Below, in pieces: positions 1-10,107 of a DNA stretch of 64,000 bases. Where the stretch lies: the NCBI GenBank assembly GCA_023078555.1, contig CM041200.1, positions 2,736,001-2,800,000 on the forward strand, given 5' to 3'. This stretch comes from Ulva prolifera. Its lineage: Eukaryota > Chlorophyta > Ulvophyceae > Ulvales > Ulvaceae. The number at the start of each line of letters is the position of its first letter. Position 1 is the first letter of the stretch. The position numbers and the translations under genes are program-made. The notes beneath the pieces are model-generated. The model was given only the letters and a program-made list of their open reading frames with translations. It did not search any database and was not told the DNA's origin.

Positions 1-1
1 C

Positions 2-421
2 ATGGCCAACTTTGCCTACGCTTTCGTGGCGATGGAGTATGACCCCGGCCTGCTGACGCTTGATGCAATCGCCAGGCACGTCAATGACAGGTACACCGAG
101 TATGGGCCTGTGGAGATGGCGCAAGTTCTGTACAGCTTTGCTTACTTTGGGTTCCATCCGGGTGCTGTGCTTGGGAGGGTCTCAGTCGTGTACCGTCGAA
201 GACCTGAGCTGTTTGATAAGAAGGCACGGCGCCTGATCCAGTACGCACTGGCGTCTCTAGACAAGCAAGCTGCAATTGACGCGCCGCTGGCGTCGTATGA
301 GTTTGATGAAGCCGCTGACGTGCTGGGCGAGTTCACCAAAGATGGCTTCACCACGAATGGTTCAGGCAATGGCAAGCAAGCCTCGGAGCTGGAAGCAATG
401 TCACAAAACGTGGGTTCTTAG
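2..421 (+). CDS. C-terminal part of a FASTK/RAP-type helical-repeat protein (5' truncated by window edge)
   Basis: An open frame runs from the left edge to a stop at 419-421, giving 139 residues. It has the look of the alpha-helical repeats in algal and plant organelle gene-expression factors of the FASTK/RAP/OPR kind: alternating phrases such as 'MANFAYAFVAMEY' and 'EMAQVLYSFAYFGFHPG', roughly 37-40 residues apart. Proteins of this class usually bind organelle RNA and help its processing or translation; that role is inferred from the repeat style only. The last 40 residues are polar and low in complexity. No RAP domain is visible, and the true start and most of the protein lie outside the window. 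A TGTAA element, the usual chlorophyte polyadenylation signal, sits about 58 nt after the stop. Confidence 0.55.
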   Translation: MANFAYAFVAMEYDPGLLTLDAIARHVNDRYTEYGPVEMAQVLYSFAYFGFHPGAVLGRVSVVYRRRPELFDKKARRLIQYALASLDKQAAIDAPLASYEFDEAADVLGEFTKDGFTTNGSGNGKQASELEAMSQNVGS

Positions 422-478
422 CTTAAGTGGCAGCCTCCTCGACGTGTACATGGGCCTTTTCACGATGTGATTGATTGG

Positions 479-483
479 TGTAA
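479..483 (+). promoter_or_regulatory. Candidate TGTAA polyadenylation signal
   Basis: TGTAA lies about 58 nt downstream of the stop codon at 421. TGTAA rather than AATAAA is the usual poly(A) signal in green algae. A second copy at 10048-10052 lies 13 nt after the 5-FCL stop. Other genes in the window do not all have one close by, so this is suggestive only. Confidence 0.35.
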
Positions 484-2261
484 AACATTGTCTCTCATGC
501 ACAGTGCATCAAACGACAGGCAGTGCCGGTGATAATGCATGTGGTGTTGTGGCGTGCCTTCTGTTGCCGGCACATCACACCACTTCGTGTCAGTCTTCCT
601 TTGAAGTAAGACCTGCCACATGGCCCAGCATAGTCCAGGTCATTGGTCGCCCGATATGCAAGTTACAAATTCTGTCTCAAGTAGCGACTATGTTGCACAG
701 GAATACGCTGTGGGCTTTCTAACTCACTCTGTGTATGTAGCAATGTTTCTGTATGCCTCGACTGAACTGTATGTGTCATCAAGTCTGTCCCTGTATGCTT
801 CAACTGCACCAGGCAGTATCACAGTGCACGTGGCAGACCACCAATCCGGGACCAGCTGCACATGCATGATGCCGACCATTACCGCTGAGGGCAGCTTAGT
901 GCTATCTCGAGGTGCTGGCCGTGTACTCGGGCGTGGCCACCTTGCTCACAGTCGCTCATGCGCCCTCTCGCAGCTGCCCGATATCCCGGCACGGTAGCAG
1001 ACTCGCCCAGTCCCTTCGTTCCCCTGGGGTGTGGGTGCAGATTGCCATGCGCACCGTAATACTGTGTCAACTGCCTGCATGGCTCCCTCACAGGGCCGGA
1101 CGCATGCATGGGCAACACCAGCCTGCGAGCGCAGCCGCACGTCCCTGTTTGGTTGGCATGTGGCCCCGCCTGTGTGGGCCCAGCATACCAGAGATGCATT
1201 GAGCATGGTGCGTGTGCATGGCGTGGACCTGTCCCTGCATTTGGTGCGCAGGGACAGCTGTCAACGTGATTGTTCGTATCCTCTGCATGCTGTGCACTGG
1301 TTCTTCACTGCTGTCGTCGAACAAGTGCCCTGGGCTCCATTGTTGCAGTGTATGCCAAGCTGGTTCGCGGTGGAGAAGTGTGTTCTGTTCAAAATGTAGT
1401 TGTTTTGAATCACTACTATCAGCCTTCGCCTTGGCGAATCCGTGCATCCGGTATCGAGGTGGCAGGAGTGCTGCAGATGTTCGGTGTCTCGATTGGCGCT
1501 GGTGGGTGTGGAGCCTTTGGCGGTGGCTGATGTGTGCTGGCGCAGCCGGATTAGTGTGTTAAGAGGGTGTGTCCCTCCCTGCGCTGTGAGCATGCAGCCC
1601 TGCCTACGCTCTTGTTGCAGCCGGGGCCGGAGTGCAGTGACAGTTTCATGGTCGATGGTGTCTGCTATCCGTGGGTCCTAAGGTGCATGCATGTTGGGGT
1701 GAGGTGTGATGCCCTATCCATCAGAATCATCGGTTGCTCACGTGATTATGGCGTGATGCCTGATCGATGTTTGATGTTCGTTGTTGTGCATAGGGCCTTG
1801 TAGGGGCTGCGTTGTGGATCTGATTTGAACGCGTCGCGAGCTTTGTCGGGCTTTGTTTGCAGCTGCTGGCTGCATTCCGCAAGCATGCGCCTGCTCCAAG
1901 TCCATGAGGTGACGCGAAGAAATCTTGATATCAACGAGAATCATGCGCCAGGGTCCTCGTCACAGACAAGCTGATGCAAGTCAGACCAGGATCTGGAGGA
2001 CCGGAGGCAGTCGGCAATGCGGCCTCGCGAACGTGCAATTGAACCGCGAGTCAGTCAGACAGCTCACAGAATAACGCTGGGAATATTTATATACTAGCTG
2101 GAACGAGCATTAGAGAGCAACCGCCAGAACGCAGCGCAGCGTGTGCTGCGTCAACTGAAGCGCAACCCATCCACAGGGAGCCGCACTGATAACTGAAAAT
2201 GGAGATGCATTCACACAAGACAGAGCTGTAAGCTGCAGAATCTGCATCTGATCTCCACCAA
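484..2261. other. Gene-poor interval
   Basis: I see no recognisable coding region on either strand. The open frames here are short, overlap in several frames and have no family resemblance. CATG/TGCATG-type palindromes are frequent, for example near 860 and 1100. Confidence 0.5.
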
Positions 2262-2362
2262 AGTGACGATGGCTACAAAGCAAACAGCAGCGTTGGGGAG
2301 TCGCCTGCATGGCTGCATTTTGGAATTTTGAGGCAGGGCTGAAGAACCCTGATTTCTGAGGC
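2262..2362 (+). pseudogene. Decayed duplicate of MPC1 exon 1
   Basis: About 100 nt here align with the start of MPC1 (3728-3822) in the same orientation. Both share 'GTGACGATGGCTAC', 'AAGCAAACAGCA', 'GCATT.TGGAAT' and 'CAGGGC.GAAGA'. By eye about four bases in five match. The copy keeps the ATG and the first codons (M-A-T-K-Q-T-A). It then has a 4-base insertion near codon 14 relative to MPC1, which shifts the frame into a TGA, and it lacks the GTGCGT donor. No copy of exon 2 was seen nearby. It reads as the remnant of a local duplication about 1.47 kb upstream of the working gene. A shared mobile sequence is possible but less likely, because the match coincides with the coding exon. Confidence 0.75.
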
Positions 2363-2458
2363 TGTGACCACTTTACTGCGCATACTGGATGAGTATGTCC
2401 AAATGTTGAAGGTTGTCCCATGCAAGCTGTGCCCCTGTCATCAGCCTGCCGAGAGGGC

Positions 2459-2485
2459 GGGGGGGGGGGGGGGGGGGGGGGGGGG
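2459..2485 (+). repeat. Poly-G run (27 G)
   Basis: An uninterrupted run of 27 guanines. Other homopolymers in the window are 19 C at 16316-16334, about 11 G near 21243 and a C-run at about 26190 inside an ABC-transporter intron. Runs of this length are prone to length error in sequencing. Confidence 0.95.
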
Positions 2486-3733
2486 AACTCCAGCAGGAGA
2501 CATCTCAAGCAACCTGACACAAGGAATCTGTGTCCAACCCTAGGAGACTCTGCGTCCTTATGAAGTGTGGGGCCAAGTGCATGCATTCGCGTGATGTACA
2601 TCATGCAACGTGATGGGGCGCGCCTACAATTTGCAGCGTCATCTGAGGTGCAGACTGAAGAAGGCGACGCTTGCAAAAACTGAGCCGTCACACAACATTG
2701 TCACACATTCATGTCTGCCAGCCCCATTCTGGACAGAGCAAACACCACATGCCGGAACCTGGCACCTGCTCAGGCTACCTGCTCGTTCCCCGTGAGTGGC
2801 CTTGTTCGGGATTGGTGCCATGATTTGCTCCAATGCCTGTGTATGCAGCCCTCTGCACGATGGTGGTTTTGGTATTGCCATCGATGTACTGAAGCATGTT
2901 GAACCGCGGGGTGTATTTGTGTAGTGAGTGTGCTTGGGTCCTGGACTGAGCTGGGTCGAGTGATGGCGATGCTGCAGCTGGACGGTGTGCCCCTGGTGCC
3001 CCGTCCACTGAGATGGAGGTTGGAAAACTCAAACACCGTGAATCACCTTTTTTTTTTATGTGTGCCAAACTGAACATGGCTTATTCCCGTCTGCCATGCC
3101 CGAGCGAAAACGGCATCAATCGCGAGGCGCCTGTTCAAGTCCAATATGATCGGCAGAGGAGTTTGGCGTACCCGAGTCCATATCTCCACTGCCCAGCCCT
3201 GCCGCGGAAATATAGTTGTCTGCATGCAGCGGTTGTCGTAAGGGAGCATCGTTCACTGCTCGTCAAGCGAAACACAGACCGTTTTTCACCGCTAGGCTGT
3301 GCTATGCATGCGGCGATGCCTTCGCTTTCAGCTATAGCCGGGCCTGATCGGGATCCGCAATTAGAAAATTGCAAACGCTTCTGTCAGCTGTAGGGTGCAA
3401 CGTGCTTATTCGCATCGGTACACCGTCTTCTTCTTTTTGACTTCCACGTCGTTTGCGCTTGCACAAGGGCCCGAACTTTTGACACAAACGAGCCCCGCTA
3501 GACCCATCTGCACCTAAGCGCATGTTGCTGGTAGCCATCTAGGTCGTTGCTGCTTCTCGTCAACTGTGTCAAAAAAGTCAGGACGCAAACGCTGCAAGCA
3601 AGCAAGTATACCACAAATACAGGCTGTCGATTTCGCATCGCCCGCTGATCTCTCGCGGGGGTTGATTCCGCAGCTTCACTTGTCGGAAACCTGCTGAGAA
3701 CGGCCCATACTTCACACCGCCACAGGAGTGACG
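2486..3733. other. Gene-poor interval upstream of MPC1
   Basis: No coding exon is recognised between the poly-G run and MPC1. The stretch presumably holds the MPC1 promoter, but no clear TATA element is seen close to the start. Confidence 0.4.
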
Positions 3734-4314
3734 ATGGCTACCAAGCAAACAGCAACGTTGGGCAGGCGCCTGATTGCATTCTGGAATCACGAGACAGGGC
3801 CGAAGACCACTCATTTTTGGGGGTGCGTTGACAGAAATACAACCTTTGGTGGGCCATGCCATTCAGATCGAGTCCATGTATGCCATAGAGATGCACTTGA
3901 ATATCGATTCGGCGGTGATGGTAAGCGTGTACTTGAGAAAGACAAGTTCTGGTTGTCCACAACAGTGGGACCACCTGCTCGGGCCTTCAGATTTCATTGG
4001 ATTGGTGCCAGAACAGTGGCCCACATGATCAACTCGATGAGTGCAGGCCTGTGGCGAATTGGGGTTTCGTGATCGCTGGGCTGGCAGACACACAGAAGCC
4101 ACCCGAGAACATCTCAGGCAACATGACTGCAGTGCTCTGCGTTTACAGCCTTCTATTCATGCGATTTGCCTGGAAAGTTCAGCCATTTAACCCACTCCTC
4201 CTGACTTGTCATGCATGCAACGAGGTGGTGCAAGCAAACAATCTTCGCAGGCATCTGCAGTGGAAATGGTACCAAGCTGAAAAGGACAAAGAGAGCGGCT
4301 CGGGCGCTGCTTGA
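3734..4314 (+). CDS. MPC1: Mitochondrial pyruvate carrier subunit MPC1
   Basis: Model: join(3734-3822, 4047-4314), 118 residues. MPC1 pairs with MPC2 in the inner mitochondrial membrane to import pyruvate. Exon 1 gives an N-terminal amphipathic stretch ending 'TTHFWG'. Exon 2 continues '[20 protein letters not shown]', then '[20 protein letters not shown]' and '[16 protein letters not shown]', which are the family's conserved blocks and membrane helices. The intron (3823-4046) has donor GTGCGT and acceptor TGCAG and joins in phase 2, so W-G-P is restored. The length is normal for MPC1 (about 110 residues). The basic, polar tail after 'NNLRRHLQW' is variable in the family. The gene is convergent with the coiled-coil gene on the minus strand; only 51 nt separate the two stops. 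Confidence 0.95.
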
Positions 4315-4365
4315 TGCTAGTTTTTGGGACAAATCTGTCGAGTCAAAGGTTTTTGCAACCATGCC

Positions 4366-5228
4366 CTATGGATTGAGCATGCCAAGAGCCTTGACTGGGT
4401 CATCTGTGTAAGGAAGCTTGCGCGAAATCTTGTCTTTGAACCAGACCTTCAAGCAGCAGCACAGTTCTTTTTCGCAAATGGCTCCATTGTAATGTAGCAT
4501 GAGCAGATACACGGCGACACAAGGACACACCTCCAGCTCTCTTGACACCGTCTCAAACTTAGATTTCACAAGTTCCATGTGCTGGAAGAGATGTTGAAGA
4601 ACTCTCACCTGTAGGCAAGCGTTGAGTCTGTGCTCTTCACTGAAGCACGTCACACAGGATGTCCCTTTCGCCTTACCTCAAGGTGGACCGCTGGTTGGTC
4701 TGCTGCTATATTCGGGTCCTCTGCAGCTCCATTTACATGTTGCCGTGCGGAGTGAGTCATTTGTTCAAGGCTTGAGACTTCATTTGTCAGCGATTGCACC
4801 CGGCCCTCCTGCTGGTTCAGTTGGTCCAAACTCGTCTGCAGCCGGTGCTGCTGCTGTAGCACCATGTCTACAGCAGCTTGTTGAACAGCTGCAACACCAC
4901 TCACACCGGCGGTCTGATTGCTGGCAGCCTGGATCGCGTCGGGACATTGTTTGCTCACACGTTGCAACACCGCCACAAGAGCGGGGGACGACTCGTGCGC
5001 CACGGCTTGCAACAGAGCAGCCTGAGCAGTATGTGCGAGTCTCAGTAGCGGCGATATGTTCTGCTGAAGCTGGCTGTCAGGTGCTGTGGGCGTGCAGAAT
5101 GTGAGAGGCTCTCTCACACGTCCGTCAATCTGTAGATGACTGTCGCGAGCAACGTTGGGCTCATTGTTCGGGCCCGGTGCAGGATTCAAACCATTTCGCC
5201 GGCACTTTCTGATTGGTAAACCGTCCAC
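4366..5228 (-). CDS. Coiled-coil protein of unknown function
   Basis: Model: complement(join(4366-4446, 4531-4608, 4677-5228)), about 236 residues. The start is the ATG at 5228 ('MDGLPIRKCRR'). Residues about 60-165 are rich in A, Q, L and V ('VLQRVSKQ', 'MVLQQQHRLQTSLDQLNQQ', 'SLTNEVSSLEQM') and should form helices or coiled coils. The first donor (GTAAGG at 4676) and acceptor (CTACAG) join in phase 0 to a small exon with 'LFQHMELVKSKFETVSREL', also coiled-coil-like. The start of the last exon is uncertain (4446 or 4428, both phase 0); it ends 'PYTDDPVKALGMLNP'. I cannot name the family. A tethering, kinetochore or nucleoporin-type helical subunit is possible, but nothing decides between these. 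Confidence 0.55.
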
Positions 5229-6604
5229 ATATTCAAACTGATGCCCTGTACGGAACCAAAGAAGTTGCCGATCACTGACATGCAGGATACGTCAGCCAAT
5301 GGCTTGAATTAGTGCCTGTACCTTCCAGGACATATGGCTGCGGCGACCGCGACGACATTTTGTTCTTCGGATCAGAATCAGAATCTGCGCCAATGCGCTG
5401 GAGCAGATGACAAGAAGAACGCGATGAACCACCTCTAGAGCATACCAACAAACCTGGACACCGAGGAAGCAGATCGTTGCCTGCTGATCTTACAAGTCAC
5501 ATTGAAGCCCGTAGTCCTGGCTGCGTGCCATCCGCGTGCGGTGGTCTCTCTTGAAGCAAGGTCACTCAAGGTCAACACCCACTGCGACGCTCGAATGTGC
5601 GGGTGCACGCGATATGTCGAACGGCAGCAGCCTGTGCAATGGGCACGCGTTACTCCCAGATCCTCCACACTCTGTCCGCACTGCCCCTCGCATGGGTTTT
5701 CAGATAGTACGTTCAGGTACATGTATCTCACGACATCACTGACACTGCGTTTTGAAGGCAGCCAAGTGCCTGAGGCATCATGTGTGGCGCCCTCGCACAG
5801 CTTCCGCCATGTTTGTGTGCACATACTTGGAGAGGGGCGGCAAGTGGCCGACGCAGTTGCAGGAGAGAGAACCTCGGGTTGTGACAAGCTTTCCCGAACA
5901 CTATACACACATGCGGCCGGTGAACGTGTGCGGTCTCATCGATGGGATACCCTGCAGGAGACGTCAGAAGCTGAGACCTCAGAAGCTCTACACATGCTTT
6001 CCGCAGCATTCCTGGTACTCACAGACGGACACACAACATCACGAAGGTGGATCGTGTACGCGCATGATCACCTGCCCACGTGCAGAACTATCCGGAACGC
6101 TGCATCATCGATCTGGCTGTGGGGGCAAATCTCCTGCGATGGCTGCACCAGGAATGCCACCATGTGGCAGTGCCTGGCTGCCGGTGTTTAAAACATCTGC
6201 CCTTCTATCTGCGGTGACAGGATCAGTCCGTGCGGCGTACACGAGCACGACCGATGCGCCCCACATTGCAAGTGCTCGAGCCTGGAAACCAAGACTGGAT
6301 GCAGCAATCGCAAGCCACACTCAGGAGAACACGTGGCACGCACAGATGTGCACCGCGTGGGGCAGCTGTTGCTGGGGGCCCCAGACGGTCTGCACTTGTG
6401 AGGTTTGCGCCATGGGCGACCCGCAGAGACACCCCACACATGGCACCCACAGCTGCATCTTCTGCTCTGTGGCTGTGCAATTGCGCAAACTCCACACAAC
6501 AATGGTTTTAAAGGCTTCCAAGGCAGCACGGTGACGGCGCACTCGCGTGACCCAACAAACCACTGTTCAACATGCACCCGCTGACCGCCCAGACGCACGG
6601 CATG
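5229..6604. other. 1.4-kb interval without a recognised gene
   Basis: The stretch lies upstream of the coiled-coil gene and downstream of Notchless. Two long overlapping plus-strand frames (5502-6191, 229 codons; 5752-6534, 260 codons) have Cys/His/Thr-rich composition and no family resemblance. They look like chance frames in GC-rich DNA. A short plus-strand frame at 5334-5438 starts 'MAAATATTFCSS' but stops after 34 codons. Confidence 0.35.
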
Positions 6605-8593
6605 CTATTGCCTCCACAGCTTGACAACCCGGTCCTTTCCCCCCGAGGCGACTGTGCTGCCATCAGGGCTCCAGTCCACCGCAAACACCTCGTCGCTGTG
6701 CCCCGGCAGCTCCACCTTGAGCTTCCGCGTCCGCAGCTCCCACACCTTGAGCGTGCTGTCCTTGCTGGCACTGACAAACATGCGGCTGTCGGCAGACCAG
6801 CTCAGCTGGTACACCGGCCCGACGTGCCCCCGCATCGTCGCTAGGAACTTCCCGGTCACGCCGTCCCACAGCTTCACTGACTTGTCGAACGAACCTGACA
6901 GCAGCCACCGCCCGTCCGGCGAGAACTGCACGTGGTTGATGAGCTGCTGGTGCCCCGTCATCCGGCACCGCGGCTTCTTGTCCGCCGCAGGCGTCCACAG
7001 GAAAAGCGTGTGGTCATCTGAGCCAGACACGAGGCGCTCCGGGGCACCCCCGACCGCCGCATCGTACCTCTCCCGTGCAACCTGCACACAGCCCCACGAT
7101 CACACGCCGCTGGAAGCCACTCCTACCTCCCCAACGCTTGGAGCGCCGCCCAGGGTCGCCGCCACAGTCGGCCATTGTGATGTGCCACCAGGTGGAAGGC
7201 TCCGGCGTCGTGTGGCGCGGCATCCCGTTTGATGCAGTACGTGCAGGCTGAGTCACACGACCCTGCAGTTGCCGCAGTCAGCAGCGCTGAGTGGAGGCTG
7301 CTGTGCTGTGAGGAGCGTACCTGCTTCGCCTCCGCAGGGTCCGAGGGGGCACTGCCGGTGTGGTCGTGTGCGCCGGTGCGCAGCACGTAGTCCGTGCTCA
7401 GCGCGAGCGAGTTGACCCAGTGCGCGTGGCCGGTGAGCACGCGCACGGTGCGGCCGTCCTGCGCGTTCCACACCCGGATCTCCCGATCGCTCGACCCCGA
7501 GATGAGCAGCCCCTCCCCGCACCACCGCACCGCATTGACGGTGTTGGTGTGGCCCGCCATGCACAGCAGCTGCGACCGCTTGACGGCGTCCCACACCCGC
7601 ACCGTCTTGTCCTTCGACGCCGACGCAAACCTGCGGCTGGGGAGCGCGAGGTGCGCCGGCTCCCATGTGATCGCTGTGATCCACTTTGTGTGGCCCTTGC
7701 ACACGCCGCACGGCTCGGCGGTGGAGGCGTCCCAGACACACAGGCTGCCGTTCTTGTCGCCACTGGCGAGGTAGGCTGCGTCCGGGGACCACGCGCAGGC
7801 CATCACCCACGCTCGGTGCGCTGTGCCGTCTTTGAGGGGCAGCTGCGTGCGCAGGTCCCAGAAGCGGACGGTGGTGTCCCCGGAGCCGGTGGCGAGCCGC
7901 CGCCCGTCCGCGCTGAACTGGACCGAGAGAACGGCATCCTTATGGCCTGCATGCATGCACAGTCCAGCCTCCAGGCGAGGTCGTCGAGGATAAGCGAGTT
8001 TCATCCGAGGATGAGTTGACGGCGTCCAGTGCCGCTGCTTGGGCCGCCATGGTGCGCACTGAGGCATGCTCGTGCATGAGTCGGTGCGGTGTTGTGGGCA
8101 TGCGGCGCACACGCCGCGGGACACCCGGACGCAATCTGTACTGGGAGGTGTGAAGCTCGGCAGAGCACGCACCCTCCATGGTGGCTGAGCATCGGGCGAC
8201 CGGCCGTATACGGAATATGGCCTGGGGGCGATAATGGATCTGCACAACTTGCTCCACCGACACATCTCGCTTCAGCATTGAAGCGCCCACTTCCTCTGTT
8301 AGCTCCACATCATCAATAAAGAAAGCATATGGAACGGGCTCTTCGTTGGACAGAAGATTGTTGAGCAGCGTCTGCAGCTGAGCCGTCGTTGTCCCTTGAG
8401 GGAGCTGTAGCTGAGAACCTGCGTTTCACTGTTTGACGTCATCTACGGTACCTTGAAATTAGAATGTGCTAATGTGCATTCAAGGGGCTTCATTACCGGC
8501 TTTCTCTCCGTCGTCAGATAGCAACTGGACTGTGACCACGGAGGCGGGATCCATCGTCTTGGCTGCCTTGCGCGTCGGCGCAGCTGCTGACAT
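6605..8593 (-). CDS. NLE1: Notchless homologue (NLE1/Rsa4), WD40 ribosome-assembly factor
   Basis: Model: complement(join(6605-7081, 7321-7946, 8173-8418, 8497-8593)), 481 residues, the usual length. Notchless acts in the nucleolus and nucleus, where the AAA ATPase Midasin removes it from pre-60S particles. Residues about 15-100 form the NLE domain ('VVTVQLLSDDGEKAG', then 'QLPQGTTTAQLQTLLNNLL', 'IHYRPQAIFRIRPVARCSA'). Eight WD40 blades follow, with clear W-D or L-W ends ('VRFWDLRT', 'LCVWDAS', 'VRVWDAV', 'IRVWNAQ', 'LFLWTP', 'VKLWDGV', 'LKVWELR', 'VKLWRQ'). All three introns are phase-consistent (donors GTAATG, GTGCGT, GTACGC; acceptors ending CAG). The gene is divergent from 5-FCL, with 758 bp between the two ATGs. 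Confidence 0.97.
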
Positions 8594-9351
8594 GTCTGCG
8601 AAGGTGTACCAGTGGCTCAACGACAGAAGATATAAACTGAAAGTCTAAGCTACACAGACGGTCTCCGCCTGCATGTTTTATTGCTGAAAGCGTAGCAGCC
8701 TGACCAGCAGCGACGACAGCAGCTGCATCACTTCGTGAATTCGGAACGTAACGGCGGTCCAATCTACCACACATCTCAACGCACCCATTGTATCAGTTCT
8801 GGGAAGCTGGCTGCTTCGCTCCTGTGTCTTTGGAAACGTGCGGAAGTACAGTAAGCTACGGAGACCGAAGGACCTGGTAGCCACGAGCTGCGGTCGCGCA
8901 CACAGAGCACAAGACGCGCGTCTCTAGCCGCACCCCGCGCGCCTCAATGATGTTTGCCTTGAAGGAACATACATGCGTGAGCGGAGAGAGGATCAATCTG
9001 TCGGAATTGCGCGCAAGTGTGTCTGATTCGCAACCAGGTAGCTATAAGGGTCTTGCGTTGGGAGACCTGCATTTCATCGCCGCTCGCTGCCCCACACATG
9101 GCCCTTTGCTTGGGGACGGCAACTGCTCTGTCCTTTGTTTGGCGTTCGATGATGTCATCTTCTTGATGATCCGCAGTCTTTTGGGGAGGGCCACGTTGCA
9201 GAAGCTGTCCACCGGGTGTGTGTTTTTTCAATTTTGCAGCAATCAATGCTTGTTTGAACGGACATCGTGAATTACCTGTCGCAGACAGCCTCATAGACCG
9301 TGATTCGCGTCCTTGTATGTGTGCAGCGTTACACAGTGCAAGTACAGGCTC
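8594..9351. other. Divergent promoter region of NLE1 and 5-FCL
   Basis: The 758 bp between two divergent start codons have no recognised gene. The region should hold both promoters. No strong TATA element is evident. Confidence 0.4.
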
Positions 9352-10035
9352 ATGGGAGTCAGGGTGAATGCCGTAGATGGATCGAGCTCAAGCTCCTTTG
9401 AGCTGAAGGCAGCTACAAGGAAGAAACTGAAGGCAGACTTGAAAGCGACGCCACTTGAAGACTTGGCTGCACAGAGCAAGGCTATCTGTCGCAATGTTAT
9501 GTCCCTGCCAGTATACCAAAAAGCGAAAGTCGTGGTTGCTTACCTCTCATGCCCGAAACTCCGTGAAGTTGACACAGAGGAAATCATCCTCAACCTTCTC
9601 ACAGATGGCAAACGCGTCTACGTGCCAGTAGTGAAGGACAGTGACAGCAACATGCACATGCTACACTTAGACGGTTTGGATGGGGTTCAAGCGGTGCCGC
9701 CATTCGGGATAAGAGAACCGTATTCACAGTACAGTGACGGTACTAACCGATCTGAGCTAACGACAGACGGGCACATGCCTGACGTCGTCTTGGTGCCTGG
9801 TCTAGGCTTCGACAGGTATGGCAAAAGGTTGGGTCGGGGTGGGGGTTACTATGACAAGTTTCTGGAGGGGTTGGCCTCTAAAGCTACTGCTGAGAAGTTA
9901 CAGAAACCTGTGCACGTCGGCCTCAGCTTCGATCAGCAACTCATAGAGCATGTGCCAGTTCATGACCATGACCATGAGATTGATGTCATTGCGACTCCAC
10001 AACAAGTGATATGGGTGAGCAACAGTCCTGAATGA
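9352..10035 (+). CDS. MTHFS: 5-formyltetrahydrofolate cyclo-ligase (methenyl-THF synthetase)
   Basis: A single exon of 227 residues, exceptional among the intron-rich neighbours. The enzyme converts 5-formyl-THF and ATP to 5,10-methenyl-THF and so recovers folate from the 5-formyl storage form; in plants it is mitochondrial. The visible signature is 'PGLGFDRYGKRLGRGGGYYD' (about residues 155-174), which holds the ATP-binding glycine loop. Earlier blocks are 'VVAYLSCPKLREVDTEEI', 'KRVYVPVV' and 'PPFGIREP'; the end has 'VGLSFDQQL' and 'HDHEIDVIATPQQV'. The ATG at 9352 is the first in frame after a stretch with no upstream Met. An unseen upstream exon carrying a transit peptide cannot be excluded. 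The 3' end converges with VTE4; 72 nt separate the stops. Confidence 0.95.
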   Translation: MGVRVNAVDGSSSSSFELKAATRKKLKADLKATPLEDLAAQSKAICRNVMSLPVYQKAKVVVAYLSCPKLREVDTEEIILNLLTDGKRVYVPVVKDSDSNMHMLHLDGLDGVQAVPPFGIREPYSQYSDGTNRSELTTDGHMPDVVLVPGLGFDRYGKRLGRGGGYYDKFLEGLASKATAEKLQKPVHVGLSFDQQLIEHVPVHDHDHEIDVIATPQQVIWVSNSPE

Positions 10036-10107
10036 TGCGTTTCATCATGTAATTTCCACATCTGCGTAACGGGCATACAGCAGCCTCACACCATGATCCT
10101 GATGGCG

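Noticed and set aside
2262..3822. The MPC1 exon-1 match as a transposable element or inverted repeat.
   Set aside because: The two copies are in direct orientation, the match follows the coding exon and its flank, and no terminal repeats or target duplications are seen.
5502..6534. Two overlapping 229- and 260-codon plus-strand frames as a new gene.
   Set aside because: The composition is irregular, no motif is seen, both frames share the same DNA, and no convincing splice structure was found.
8591..8648. Short plus-strand frame 'MSAKVYQWLNDRRYKLKV' at the NLE1 start.
   Set aside because: It is antisense to the NLE1 first exon and 5' leader and too short to support.
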